From contig JABSSB010000175.1 of assembly GCA_013214715.1 (NCBI GenBank), positions 1 through 9,640 of the forward strand: 9,640 nt of DNA, read 5' to 3'. A program made the position numbers and the translations under genes. Of the stretch, positions 1-7,403 are shown in pieces. Source of the DNA: Paracoccaceae bacterium. Lineage in GTDB: Bacteria > Pseudomonadota > Alphaproteobacteria > Rhodobacterales > Rhodobacteraceae. The notes beneath the pieces were generated by a model. The model worked only from the letters and a program-made list of their open reading frames with translations, made no database searches and was not told where the DNA came from. Numbering within the stretch: the stretch's first letter is position 1; every line of letters starts with the position of its first letter.

Positions 1-38
1 GAGGGCCAGTCCTATAGCTGTCAGCACACGCCCGACAC
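1..38. other. Left edge, downstream of ccoS
   Basis: The 38 bases after the ccoS stop contain no recognisable gene start, terminator hairpin with T-run, or repeat. Confidence 0.4.
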
Positions 39-197
39 TTAGGGGCGCGGGTGATCGTCCCATTCATCGCTGAGAATGCGCCGCGCGTCACCTTCGGGAT
101 CATCATATTGATTGCTGCGCAGCGTATAGACGAAGGCCAGTAGCCCAACAGCACCAAGGCCCAGAGAGATCGGGATCAGATAAGACAGGACGCTCAT
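39..197 (-). CDS. ccoS: CcoS, small cbb3 oxidase assembly protein
   Basis: A 52-residue protein read from ATG at 197 to TAA at 39-41. It starts MSVLSYLIPISLGLG, has one membrane segment (about residues 5-25), and then the family signature YDDPEGDARRIL (about 31-42) and an acidic tail DEWDDHPRP. CcoS proteins are short single-span membrane proteins needed to load haem b and CuB into CcoN; that role is from the family, not shown here. Its ATG overlaps the ccoI TGA by four bases (ATGA), and a GAGG lies five bases upstream inside ccoI, so it is probably translated by coupling with ccoI. It is last in the ccoGHIS block. No convincing terminator is visible in the 38 bases left before the window edge. 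Confidence 0.93.
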   Translation of the reverse strand: MSVLSYLIPISLGLGAVGLLAFVYTLRSNQYDDPEGDARRILSDEWDDHPRP

Positions 198-2374
198 GAA
201 GACCTCAGGCGCAATGCGTTCAGGGAAACCGTGATCGACGAGGTCGACATGGCCAAGGCTGCAATCAGTGGCGTGGCCAGACCCGCCACCGCCAACGGCA
301 CCGCGATGATATTATAAACCGTGGCAATACGGAAGTTTTCTTTAATCCGCTTCGTGGCTTTGCGCGCGGTGATGCAGGCCTCGGGGATCGGCGAAAGATC
401 GCGGCCCAGCAACACGATGTCAGACGCCACGCGCGCGGCATCCAGCGCCGATGCCGGAGAGATCGACACATGCGCCGCTACCAAGGCCGCTGTATCGTTC
501 AACCCGTCACCCACCATCAGCACGCGCCGACCTTCGGCGCTGATCCGGGCAATGCTTTCGGCCTTTTCGGCAGGCAGGGTTTCGGCCTGCCAATTCACGA
601 TGCCCAGCCGGTCCGCCATCGTTTCAACCGCGGGCCGACTGTCGCCAGAAAGGAGAATAACCTCCTTCCCGTCCGCCATCAGAGCTGCAACAGCCTCTTG
701 CGCGCCGGGGCGCAAGGCATCTTCAAAGCGGAACGGGTGTGGAGCATGATCGCCAATGGCCAGCCAGGCAGAGGTTTCGCTGACACGCCCTCCGCCGACC
801 CAATCCGACCGGCCAAGCCGCACCTGCTGCCCCTGCCAGACCGCTTCGGTGCCATGTCCGGGCACTTCTCGCAGGGACTGCACCTCTGCCGGAGTGAGAC
901 CACGATCCTGCGCAAAGCGGGCCAAAGCCCGCGACAGGGGATGCGCAGAGCCTTCGGCCAGCGCAAGCGCCACGGACAGTTCAACCGAGGGGTGGTTATC
1001 ATCCAGAAGACGCGGCGTGCCTTCTGTCAGCGTACCGGTCTTGTCAAAGACGACCGTGTCCACTTCGGCCAGACGTTCCAAGGCTGTCGCATGTTTGATC
1101 AGCAGGCCTTTGCGGAACAACCGGCCCGAGGCCGCCGTGGTCACCGCAGGCACGGCAAGGCCCAAGGCGCAGGGGCAGGTGATGATCAATACCGCCGCGG
1201 CAATGTTCAGCGCGACGCGCAGATCCCCGGAATAAAGATACCAGCCAAGAAAGGCCAAAGCCGACAGGATATGCACGCCCGGCGCGTAAAGCTTGGCAGC
1301 GCTGTCGGCCAGCGAGGTATAGCGCGACCGCCCACTTTCCGCGATCGCGACCAGATCTGCCATACGATGCAGCGACGTTTCCTCGCCCACCGCCGTGGCC
1401 CGAATGATCAGAGGGCCGGTCAGATTGACCTCCCCCGCGCTGACGGTCTGGCCGGGCCGGGCCTGCACAGGCAGAGTTTCCCCAGTGAGCAAGGATCGGT
1501 CCAACTCACTTTCGCCTTCGGCAATCTCGCCATCCACCGGCATCCGTCCGCCCGGGCGCACTAGGATCAAATCACCAAGTTGCAGCTCGGCCACCGGGCG
1601 TTCGACCTGTGACCCGTTGACCAGAACAAGCGCCCGAGGGACTTCCAGCGCCGTGAGTTCTTCGGCGGCCGAACGCGCCAATGCGCGAGTTCGGTGATCA
1701 AGATATCGCCCGGCCAGCAGGAAAAAGGTCAGCGCAATGGCCGCGTCGAAATAGGCGTGTTTGCCCGACAGCATCGTTTCCCAAAGCGAAGTAACCAGCG
1801 CCAGCACGATAGCCAGCACAATCGGCACATCCATATTCAGCCGCCCAACCTTGAGCGCTGACCATGCGTTTCGAAAGAAAGGCTGCGCCGAAAAGGCAAT
1901 CGCCGGGAAGGTGATCGCCGCCGAAATCCAATGGAACATATCGCGCGTGGCATCGGTCGCCCCGGACCAGACCGATACCGACAGCAGCATCACATTCATT
2001 GACGCGAAACCGGCCACCGCCAGCCGCATCAAAAGATCGCGCCCAGCCTTGTCGGTTTGTGTGGCGCTCAGGCTTCCGGCGTCCAGCTCATGCGCTTCAA
2101 ACCCGGTCCGGTCCAACAGATCGACAAGGGCCTGGGGATGCACATCCGGGTCAGCTTCGACCATCACCCGTTTCAGGGTCAGGTTGACCCGCGCCGATTG
2201 TACGCCCGGCGCCGCGGTCAGCGCCTTTTCGACCTTTGCGATGCAGACCTGACAGTGGATCGTGGGCAGCGACAGAACCAGTTTTGCCTCTGTCGGCAGC
2301 TCGACAGGCTCCGTCGGAGTGATCGTGCATCCGGGACAGGCTGCCGGAGAGGGGCGCGCGGTGGTGGTCGTCAT
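194..2374 (-). CDS. ccoI: CcoI/FixI, copper-exporting P1B-type ATPase for cbb3 oxidase
   Basis: A 726-residue heavy-metal P-type ATPase that moves Cu(I) across the inner membrane for the CuB centre of the cbb3 oxidase. Seen in order: an N-terminal CPGC (13-16), a heavy-metal-associated domain with CQVC (41-44), membrane helices from about 113, the actuator loop with LLTGET (295-300), the intramembrane metal site CPC (400-402), the phosphorylation motif DKTGT (444-448, D444), the SAHPL nucleotide-binding motif (477-481), GDGLND (622-627), and a last helix with M709 and a serine-rich run. All key residues are present and the length is normal. The slow-export CtpA/CcoI class is inferred from the CPC motif and from the ccoGHIS context. 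The start lies three bases after the ccoH TGA with no good Shine-Dalgarno, suggesting coupled translation; no other Met occurs before residue 71. Confidence 0.97.
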   Translation of the reverse strand: MTTTTARPSPAACPGCTITPTEPVELPTEAKLVLSLPTIHCQVCIAKVEKALTAAPGVQSARVNLTLKRVMVEADPDVHPQALVDLLDRTGFEAHELDAGSLSATQTDKAGRDLLMRLAVAGFASMNVMLLSVSVWSGATDATRDMFHWISAAITFPAIAFSAQPFFRNAWSALKVGRLNMDVPIVLAIVLALVTSLWETMLSGKHAYFDAAIALTFFLLAGRYLDHRTRALARSAAEELTALEVPRALVLVNGSQVERPVAELQLGDLILVRPGGRMPVDGEIAEGESELDRSLLTGETLPVQARPGQTVSAGEVNLTGPLIIRATAVGEETSLHRMADLVAIAESGRSRYTSLADSAAKLYAPGVHILSALAFLGWYLYSGDLRVALNIAAAVLIITCPCALGLAVPAVTTAASGRLFRKGLLIKHATALERLAEVDTVVFDKTGTLTEGTPRLLDDNHPSVELSVALALAEGSAHPLSRALARFAQDRGLTPAEVQSLREVPGHGTEAVWQGQQVRLGRSDWVGGGRVSETSAWLAIGDHAPHPFRFEDALRPGAQEAVAALMADGKEVILLSGDSRPAVETMADRLGIVNWQAETLPAEKAESIARISAEGRRVLMVGDGLNDTAALVAAHVSISPASALDAARVASDIVLLGRDLSPIPEACITARKATKRIKENFRIATVYNIIAVPLAVAGLATPLIAALAMSTSSITVSLNALRLRSS

Positions 2375-2377
2375 GGG

Positions 2378-2836
2378 TCAGCTAGTGATATGCAGCACCA
2401 CGCGCTGTTCAAACGGGGTGCCGTCCAGCGCGGTGGCCTTCATGCGAATGTTCCAATTGCCATCGCCCAGTTCGGCCTTGGCAACATAAGCCTGACCGTC
2501 GAACTCAAAAGCCGGGCTCAGATCATCGCGGATATGGGTGGCGCGACCCAAGGTGGCGTCCAGCGTACCAAGCTGCACCGGCTGGCCAAGCTGATCGGTG
2601 ATCGACAGGATCACCAATCCACCGGTCGCGCGGGCCGAAACGGTCCAGCCCAGCGCCTCTTGTGCGGCGCGTTTGTCGTCGAATTCCTGCGACGCGACAT
2701 AAGAGTTCTTGGTCTCAAGCCCCGGAAAGGTGCTGACCGCCTTGAACGCCATCAGCAGATTGACGGTGATGATGATCCCGAAGGCGCCCACAAAAACCAT
2801 CAGCGCATGTTTGCCGGTGAATTTACGGTCTGTCAT
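2378..2836 (-). CDS. ccoH: CcoH/FixH, cbb3 oxidase assembly protein
   Basis: A 152-residue protein from ATG at 2836. A short cytoplasmic N-terminus (TDRKFTGKH) is followed by one membrane helix (roughly residues 10-32, LMVFVGAFGIIITVNLLMAF) and a periplasmic domain of about 115 residues with the FixH-type pattern LGWTVSAR and an immunoglobulin-like beta-rich tail ending EQRVVLHITS. FixH/CcoH proteins associate with the cbb3 oxidase and are needed for its stable assembly. The ATG shares one base with the ccoG stop (TGATG), so the two are coupled. A GTG just upstream (2839-2837) would add one residue; the AGGA upstream suits either start, and I chose the ATG because it overlaps the stop exactly. 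Confidence 0.93.
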   Translation of the reverse strand: MTDRKFTGKHALMVFVGAFGIIITVNLLMAFKAVSTFPGLETKNSYVASQEFDDKRAAQEALGWTVSARATGGLVILSITDQLGQPVQLGTLDATLGRATHIRDDLSPAFEFDGQAYVAKAELGDGNWNIRMKATALDGTPFEQRVVLHITS

Positions 2837-4269
2837 CACTGAGTTCCTCTCCCGTTATATGTGCTGTCTTTGAACGCGCGTTCACCATTGCTGAGGTCTT
2901 CGACCCAGAAACGGATATTTGCCAATCCACCCGCCGCAGCGGATGAGCCGCGCGGGGCGGTGATATAGACACGCTGCAGCAGCGTTGCATTGGCCGGCAC
3001 CATGACCGAGGTATAGGGCGTGCCTTCCAAAGCGATCCTCATGGCCGGGTCGCCATTCAGCGACAGGTTGAACTGCCGCGCATCACCATGCTTGTTGCGC
3101 AGCCGGATATCATACGTGTTGCGGATCGCGCCATCCGACAGGGTGACATTGATCGGGTTGCGCACGGGCGCCACCGTCATATCGATCTCGGGCCGCACAA
3201 AGAGAGCAATCACCATTGCGATCCCGATCCCCGCCCAAAGCACGGTATAGAGCATCGTGCGGGGGCGCAGTATGTGCTGCCAGGCTGGGCGCGGCTTTTC
3301 GCCGGATTTCTCACGGTCCTCATCCGACAGGGCCAGATAGTCGATCAACCCGCGCGGCTTGCCGATTTTCGCCATAATGCCATCGCAGGCATCAATGCAC
3401 AGCGCGCAGGTGATGCATTCCATTTGCTGTCCATTGCGAATATCAATGCCCACCGGGCAGACATTCACGCAGGCCATGCAATCGATGCAATCGCCAAGAT
3501 TTTCGGCCCCTTCGGCTTTGCGATGTTTGCCCCTCGGCTCCCCTCGCCATTCGCGATAGCCGACGGTCAGCGTGTCTTCATCCATCATCGCGGCCTGAAT
3601 CCGCGGCCAGGGGCACGCATAGATACAGATCTGTTCTCGCGCGAACCCCCCGAAGAAGAAGGTGGTGAAGGTCAGGATGGCCATTGTCGTATAGGCGACC
3701 GGATGTGCCTGCCCCGTGACCAGATCCCGCAACAGGTTTGGCGCGTCTGCAAAGTAAAAGACCCAAGCCCCACCTGTGGCGAGGCCGATCAACAGCCAGA
3801 CCGCCCATTTCGTCAGGCGCAGCCTTATTTTGCGCGCATCCAGCTTTTTCTGGCGATGCAGGCGAAGACGGGCATTGCGATCGCCTTCGATCCAGCGTTC
3901 GACAAGGATGTAAAGATCCGTCCAGACCGTCTGCGGGCAGGCATAGCCGCACCAGACCCGCCCCATCGCTGAGGTGAACAGAAACAGCCCCAGCCCAGCC
4001 ATGATCAGCAGGCCAGCGACGAAGTAAAACTCATGCGGCCAGATCTCGATCCAGAAGAAGTAAAAACGCCGATTGGCGAGATCGAGAAGCACCGCCTGAT
4101 CTGGCAGTGACGGCCCACGATCCCAGCGAATCCAGGGTGTGACATAATAGATGCCCAACGTGACGATCAGGATGATCCATTTTAGATGTCGGAACGGGCC
4201 ACTGACACGGCGCGGAAAAATCGGCTCCCTCGCAGCATAAAGGCTTGGCGCATCAGTTGAATTGGTCAC
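2836..4269 (-). CDS. ccoG: CcoG/FixG/RdxA, membrane polyferredoxin, copper reductase for cbb3 assembly
   Basis: A 477-residue membrane iron-sulfur protein. Seen: hydrophobic segments at about 31-47, 79-100, 155-173, 192-209 and 340-358; cysteine pairs in WCGYACPQTVW (C107, C111) and CIYACPWPRIQ (C215, C219); two 4Fe-4S ferredoxin motifs, CxxCxxCxxxCP (C261, C264, C267, C271) and CxxCxxCxxxC (C285, C288, C291, C295); and a C-terminal periplasmic Ig-like domain (about 365-477). CcoG is known to reduce Cu(II) to Cu(I) for delivery to the oxidase. The start is a GTG (4269-4267) with GGAG eight bases upstream; no Met lies in the next 80 residues, so the GTG is the likely start. First gene of ccoGHIS, with an FNR-type box 62 bases upstream. 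Confidence 0.96.
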   Translation of the reverse strand: MTNSTDAPSLYAAREPIFPRRVSGPFRHLKWIILIVTLGIYYVTPWIRWDRGPSLPDQAVLLDLANRRFYFFWIEIWPHEFYFVAGLLIMAGLGLFLFTSAMGRVWCGYACPQTVWTDLYILVERWIEGDRNARLRLHRQKKLDARKIRLRLTKWAVWLLIGLATGGAWVFYFADAPNLLRDLVTGQAHPVAYTTMAILTFTTFFFGGFAREQICIYACPWPRIQAAMMDEDTLTVGYREWRGEPRGKHRKAEGAENLGDCIDCMACVNVCPVGIDIRNGQQMECITCALCIDACDGIMAKIGKPRGLIDYLALSDEDREKSGEKPRPAWQHILRPRTMLYTVLWAGIGIAMVIALFVRPEIDMTVAPVRNPINVTLSDGAIRNTYDIRLRNKHGDARQFNLSLNGDPAMRIALEGTPYTSVMVPANATLLQRVYITAPRGSSAAAGGLANIRFWVEDLSNGERAFKDSTYNGRGTQ

Positions 4270-4331
4270 AAAACAGGCTCCGGATGGTCTTCTGGCTGGT
4301 CCACCTCTGTCAGACTAGCAGAAACGCTACG

Positions 4332-4345
4332 TTGACGTGAATCAA
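4332..4345. promoter_or_regulatory. FNR-type box upstream of ccoG
   Basis: TTGAC-GTGA-ATCAA matches the FNR consensus TTGAT-N4-ATCAA at nine of ten fixed positions. It sits 62 bases upstream of the ccoG GTG, beyond the end of the LysR gene. FNR/FnrL proteins activate ccoNOQP and ccoGHIS operons under low oxygen in alphaproteobacteria, so a separate oxygen-controlled promoter for ccoGHIS is inferred. I could not place a convincing -10 element at the expected distance. Confidence 0.78.
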
Positions 4346-4390
4346 ACTGGCCGCTTTCCGTCTTGTTCCGACAATCTGCCGCAGGCCTCG

Positions 4391-5271
4391 CTAAGTCAGG
4401 GATTTGTCACGCATCCGACGCAGCCATTGCAGGAAATGGCGCGCCGCCGGGCGCATCACGTCTGGGCGAAACGCGATGTGATAGCCGCTTGGGCCGGGCT
4501 CACTGAACAGCTCGACCAGACGCCCGCTGTCGAGGTCTGCGGCGACAAAATCCCGCACAGCCACAGCACCCCCTGCCCGGCAAAAAGCGCATTCATCAAC
4601 AAGGTGCCCGGCAGGACCACGCGCCCGGCTTTCATATCCGGTTCAACCCCGCGAGAGCGAAGCCAATGGCTGGCCTCATTCGTGCCAATCTCTTCCAGCC
4701 AGGGCAGGCTCAACAGATCCTGCGGCGTCTTGATCTCGCGATCGCGCAACAGACCGGGTGGCGCCACCACAACCATAGGCGATTGTAACAGCATCTCGGA
4801 CTGCAATCCGGGCCTGGGCCCGGTGCGATAGCGCAAAGCAATATCAACACCGCCCGGTCGCAGCTCCACCAACTCGCCCTTTGGATCGATGGCAAGATCA
4901 ATTTCAGGATGGCGGGTGCGAAAATCGGCCAGGCGTGGCATCAGCCAATAGGTCGCGAACATCGGCGTGCAGGCGATGTGCACCGAACGGCCGCCAGATG
5001 TCTGGGTCATCTCCTGCAAGGTGGAGCGGATTGCGCCAAACCCAACAGTCAGCGCCTGCGCCAAAGCCTCCCCGTCTGATGTCAATTGCAAGGCGCGGCC
5101 GCTACGGTCCAGAAGCGCGATATCTAGATGCGCCTTCAACGCACGCAGATGCTGACTTATGGCGGCGTGGCTTACATTCAACGCCTCTGCCGCCGCCACC
5201 ACTCCACCCCGCTCTGCGAAGGCTGAGAATGCTCTGAGCGCCGCCAGCGGCGGCATATCACGCCACTCCAT
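4391..5271 (-). pseudogene. LysR-family (GcvA-like) transcriptional regulator, frameshifted
   Basis: ATG at 5271, with AGGA six bases upstream. Residues 8-67 form the winged helix-turn-helix (AALRAF, ALNVSHAAISQHLRAL, LDRSGRALQLT) and residues 95 onward the substrate-binding domain (VHIACTPMFATYWLMPRL, GVDIALRYRTG), typical of GcvA-like regulators. After about residue 235 the open frame turns into unrelated sequence and ends at 4456. The adjacent frame, from 4564 down to a TAG at 4391-4393, instead gives a proper family C-terminus (VAVRDFVAADL, GRLVELF, GYHIAFRPD, LQWLRRM). One missing base near 4564-4573, beside a run of five C on the plus strand, explains this; repaired, the protein would be 293 residues, the normal family length. 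As given, the last 57 residues are replaced by a different tail of about 36. Target genes and ligand cannot be told. It lies between ccoP and ccoG. Confidence 0.88.
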
Positions 5272-5536
5272 ATGTTATCCTGGCTTACAGATTGGATTTC
5301 TTCCTGACCCGCATGAAGGCAAGGGGTGACGCAAGTATCGCAGCATAGACCCGTCTCAGGAGGTTCCCCAATCTTGACCGACATCTTCGCCCGCTCGATG
5401 CTGACCGCGACCCGCCATTCCGACCTGCCGGAGCGCCCGTTGCCGGCGCCTTTCGCCCACCGGAACGCCACCCCGGACGTCTTGCCCGCTGGATTCGCAA
5501 GGCCAAGGGATCCTTGAAAGACTGATCCCATCACAG
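5272..5536. other. Spacer between LysR gene and ccoP terminator
   Basis: This 265-base gap should hold the LysR promoter on the minus strand. Only the LysR ribosome binding site (AGGA) is recognisable; I find no convincing -35/-10 pair and no FNR-type box. The plus strand has a doubtful small ORF, listed separately. Confidence 0.5.
5374..5517 (+). CDS. Doubtful small ORF, 47 residues, divergent from LysR gene
   Basis: A TTG-started frame encoding a 47-residue peptide (TDIFARSMLTATRHSDLPER, then proline-rich), preceded by AGGAGG at 5358-5363 with a ten-base spacer, and ending at TGA 5515-5517. I do not recognise a family. No membrane segment or known motif is seen. The strong ribosome-binding sequence and the divergent position relative to the LysR gene are the only support. 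A second plus-strand frame over the same bases stays open from about 5351 to a TGA at 5522-5524 and ends in a basic stretch (RLARWIRKAKGSLKD), so this could also be a frameshifted or purely chance ORF. Confidence 0.2.
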   Translation: MTDIFARSMLTATRHSDLPERPLPAPFAHRNATPDVLPAGFARPRDP

Positions 5537-5568
5537 AAAAAAGGCCCCCGCCAAACAGCAGAGGCCTT
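5537..5568 (-). terminator. Intrinsic terminator after ccoP
   Basis: On the minus strand an 11-base-pair stem (AAGGCCTCTGC with GCGGGGGCCTT, two G-T wobbles) closes a six-base loop and runs into a stretch of six T. It starts 24 bases after the ccoP stop codon. It should end the ccoNOQP transcript before the LysR gene. Confidence 0.9.
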
Positions 5569-5592
5569 CGCGCTTCGGTTGGTGAGGAGCGG

Positions 5593-6465
5593 TTACTGAC
5601 CGCCGCCCAAGCCGTGAACATAAATCGCAACGGCACGGATTTGCGCTTCGGACAAACGGGGGGTCCATGGCGGCATCACGCCATAGCGGCTGTAAGTCAC
5701 CGTTTCGACCAGCGTGTCGTAGTCACCGCCATACAGCCAGATCGCATCCGCCAAGTTTGGCGCGCCCTGGAAGACGTCGCCTTCGCCCGCATCACCATGG
5801 CAGGCCGCACAATTGTCTTCATAGACAATCGCACCAGGCTCCACCGCGGCGGCATCGGCAGGCGTTTCGCCCGATAGCGTCATCACGAAGTTGGCGACTT
5901 GGGTGATTTCTTCTTCTTCAAGAATCTCCCCAAAAGCGGGCATCTCCGAATAGCGCGCATCGTCATCATCCTCGTTCCGGATGCCGTGGCTGATCGTGTA
6001 ATGGATGTTTTCGATATCCCCACCCCACAGCCAGTCATCATCCAGCAGGTTCGGATAGCCCGAGGCCTGAACCCCCGCCGCGCCCGAGCCATGACACTGC
6101 GTACACCAAGTGCGGAACACCGCCGCGCCCGCCTGGGTGGCGTAGGTGTTCAGCTCCGGATCACCCGCAATCGCCGTCAGCTCGACCGAAGCCAACCGCT
6201 CATTGATTGCGGCATTGGCGGCTTCGGCTTCTTGCAGTTCTTCATCCACCAAAGCCCGCGAGGACCAGCCCAGAAGCCCGGTGCTGGCCCCGGTGATGCC
6301 GGGCCATGCGGGATAGGCGATGGTATAGCCGATCCCCCAGATAATGGTCAGGTAGAAAACCCAGACCCACCAGCGCGGCAACGGGTTGTTGAATTCCTCG
6401 ATGCCATCCCAGCTGTGACCCGTTGTTGTCGGATCACCTTCGAATTTTTGCGAGGGTTTGCTCAT
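5593..6465 (-). CDS. ccoP: CcoP, di-haem cytochrome c subunit of cbb3 oxidase
   Basis: A 290-residue subunit that takes electrons from soluble cytochrome c and passes them to CcoO/CcoN. A cytoplasmic N-terminus with HSWDGIEEFNNPLPRWW (17-33), the CcoP signature, leads into one membrane helix (about 33-52). Two periplasmic cytochrome c domains follow: CTQCH (C121, C124, H125) with likely axial M175 (SEMPAFG), and CAACH (C219, C222, H223) with likely axial M264 (GVMPPW). Length is normal. An acidic run lies between the first haem motif and its Met ligand (NEDDDDA, 164-170). The ATG overlaps the ccoQ TGA (ATGA), with GAGGAGG a few bases upstream. It ends the ccoNOQP block, just before a strong terminator. 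Confidence 0.97.
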   Translation of the reverse strand: MSKPSQKFEGDPTTTGHSWDGIEEFNNPLPRWWVWVFYLTIIWGIGYTIAYPAWPGITGASTGLLGWSSRALVDEELQEAEAANAAINERLASVELTAIAGDPELNTYATQAGAAVFRTWCTQCHGSGAAGVQASGYPNLLDDDWLWGGDIENIHYTISHGIRNEDDDDARYSEMPAFGEILEEEEITQVANFVMTLSGETPADAAAVEPGAIVYEDNCAACHGDAGEGDVFQGAPNLADAIWLYGGDYDTLVETVTYSRYGVMPPWTPRLSEAQIRAVAIYVHGLGGGQ

Positions 6466-6644
6466 TTCCCGTCCTCCTCGTCGGCGGGTTTGTCGTCATG
6501 CCGAAACGGGATGTCGGCACTATCCTCGTAGGTTTTGGTCGATCCGGGCCGGAACACCCAGATCACCACACCAATGAAGAAGACAAACAGCGCCAGCAGA
6601 CCGTAGCTATCCGCCATTTCTCTGAGAAAGGTATATTCTTCCAT
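6462..6644 (-). CDS. ccoQ: CcoQ, small subunit of cbb3 oxidase
   Basis: A 60-residue single-span membrane protein (helix about residues 15-31, GLLALFVFFIGVVIWVF) followed by RPGSTKTYEDSADIPF, the CcoQ/FixQ pattern, and an acidic tail ending DEEDGK. CcoQ stabilises the CcoP interaction with the CcoNO core and is dispensable for catalysis in studied species. It is preceded by a strong AAGGAGG (6652-6658) whose 5' end overlaps the ccoO stop codon, and its own stop overlaps the ccoP start. Confidence 0.95.
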   Translation of the reverse strand: MEEYTFLREMADSYGLLALFVFFIGVVIWVFRPGSTKTYEDSADIPFRHDDKPADEEDGK

Positions 6645-6651
6645 GGGAGAG

Positions 6652-6659
6652 CCTCCTTA
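6652..6659 (-). promoter_or_regulatory. ccoQ ribosome binding site overlapping the ccoO stop
   Basis: TAAGGAGG on the minus strand: the TAA is the ccoO stop and AAGGAGG is a full Shine-Dalgarno, seven bases from the ccoQ ATG. The same arrangement occurs at the ccoN/ccoO junction. It supports the ccoQ start chosen. Confidence 0.85.
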
Positions 6660-7388
6660 CCGCGATGCGTCAGGCGTGAAGGTCGAGAAATCGACCAGCG
6701 TGCCCAGCATCTGCATATAGGCGATCAGCGCATCCGCCTCCGACACGCCCGGAGCGGTGTCGAAATTGCGGACATTCACGCTGTCTTCGCCATAGCGTTC
6801 CAACAGCCCGTCAAAATCGCTGTCCGGGTTGGCCTGATTGAGGAAGTCGGTCTGCGCATTGGCGATCATGTCTTCAGTGTAAGGCACACCCACAATGGCC
6901 ATCGTCGACATCAGATCCCCGATGTAACGACCGTCAATCAGCGTCCGTTCAAGATAGCTATATTTCGGCATCACCGATTCCGGCACGACAGATTGCGGAT
7001 TGCGGAAGTGCTGCACATGCCAGTCATCCGAATAGCGGCCACCGACGCGGGCCAGATCCGGCCCGGTCCGCTTTGACCCCCACTGGAACGGATGGTCCCA
7101 TTTGGATTCCGCCGCCAGCGAATAATGGCCATAGCGCTCGACCTCGTCCCGCATCGGGCGGATCATCTGGCTGTGGCAGACATAGCAGCCTTCGCGCAGG
7201 TAGACCTCGCGCCCCGCCAGCTCAAGTGGCGTGTAGGGGCGCATCCCTTCGACTTCCTCGATCGTGTTTTCGAGGTAGAAGAGCGGGACCAGCTGCACGA
7301 TGCCACCGATGGACACAACCAGGAAGCTGAACACCAAAAGCAGCGTCGCGTTGGTTTCCAGGATTTTATGTTTGTCCAGCATTGCCAT
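6657..7388 (-). CDS. ccoO: CcoO, mono-haem cytochrome c subunit of cbb3 oxidase
   Basis: A 243-residue subunit that relays electrons from CcoP to the haem b centre of CcoN. It has an N-terminal membrane anchor (about residues 14-36, LLLVFSFLVVSIGGIVQLVP), the haem c motif CYVCH (C68, C71, H72) followed by SQMIRPMRDE, and the likely axial ligand M140 in ESVMPKY. GPDLARVGGRYSDDWH (109-124) is typical of the family, and the length is normal. ATG at 7388, with a perfect AAGGAGGT six bases upstream. It lies 12 bases after ccoN and 12 before ccoQ. Confidence 0.97.
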   Translation of the reverse strand: MAMLDKHKILETNATLLLVFSFLVVSIGGIVQLVPLFYLENTIEEVEGMRPYTPLELAGREVYLREGCYVCHSQMIRPMRDEVERYGHYSLAAESKWDHPFQWGSKRTGPDLARVGGRYSDDWHVQHFRNPQSVVPESVMPKYSYLERTLIDGRYIGDLMSTMAIVGVPYTEDMIANAQTDFLNQANPDSDFDGLLERYGEDSVNVRNFDTAPGVSEADALIAYMQMLGTLVDFSTFTPDASR

Positions 7389-7394
7389 GATCCG

Positions 7395-7403
7395 ACCTCC
7401 TTA
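7395..7403 (-). promoter_or_regulatory. ccoO ribosome binding site overlapping the ccoN stop
   Basis: TAAGGAGGT on the minus strand combines the ccoN TAA stop with a full-strength AAGGAGGT Shine-Dalgarno, six bases before the ccoO ATG. This is consistent with terminating ribosomes reloading onto ccoO to keep subunits balanced (inference). Confidence 0.87.

Noticed and set aside
470..1564. Long plus-strand ORF of 364 codons opposite ccoI
   Set aside because: It lies wholly antisense to ccoI, whose motifs are complete. The translation has no recognisable domain and is rich in Arg, Gln and Gly, as expected from the reverse frame of a G+C-rich gene.
3088..3972. Plus-strand ORF of 294 codons opposite ccoG
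   Set aside because: Antisense shadow of a fully recognisable ccoG; no family motif, no ribosome binding site judged meaningful.
4346..4390. Possible terminator after the LysR gene
   Set aside because: There is a small dyad (CTGCGGCAG) but no stem of useful length followed by a T-run on the minus strand.
4337..4831. Plus-strand ORF of 164 codons opposite the LysR gene
   Set aside because: Its antisense frame covers the region where the repaired LysR protein reads clearly; it begins inside the FNR-type box and has no recognisable domain.
5178..5636. Minus-strand ORF of 152 codons across the ccoP end and LysR start
   Set aside because: It overlaps the end of ccoP, the terminator and the start of the LysR gene in another frame, and shows no protein family features.
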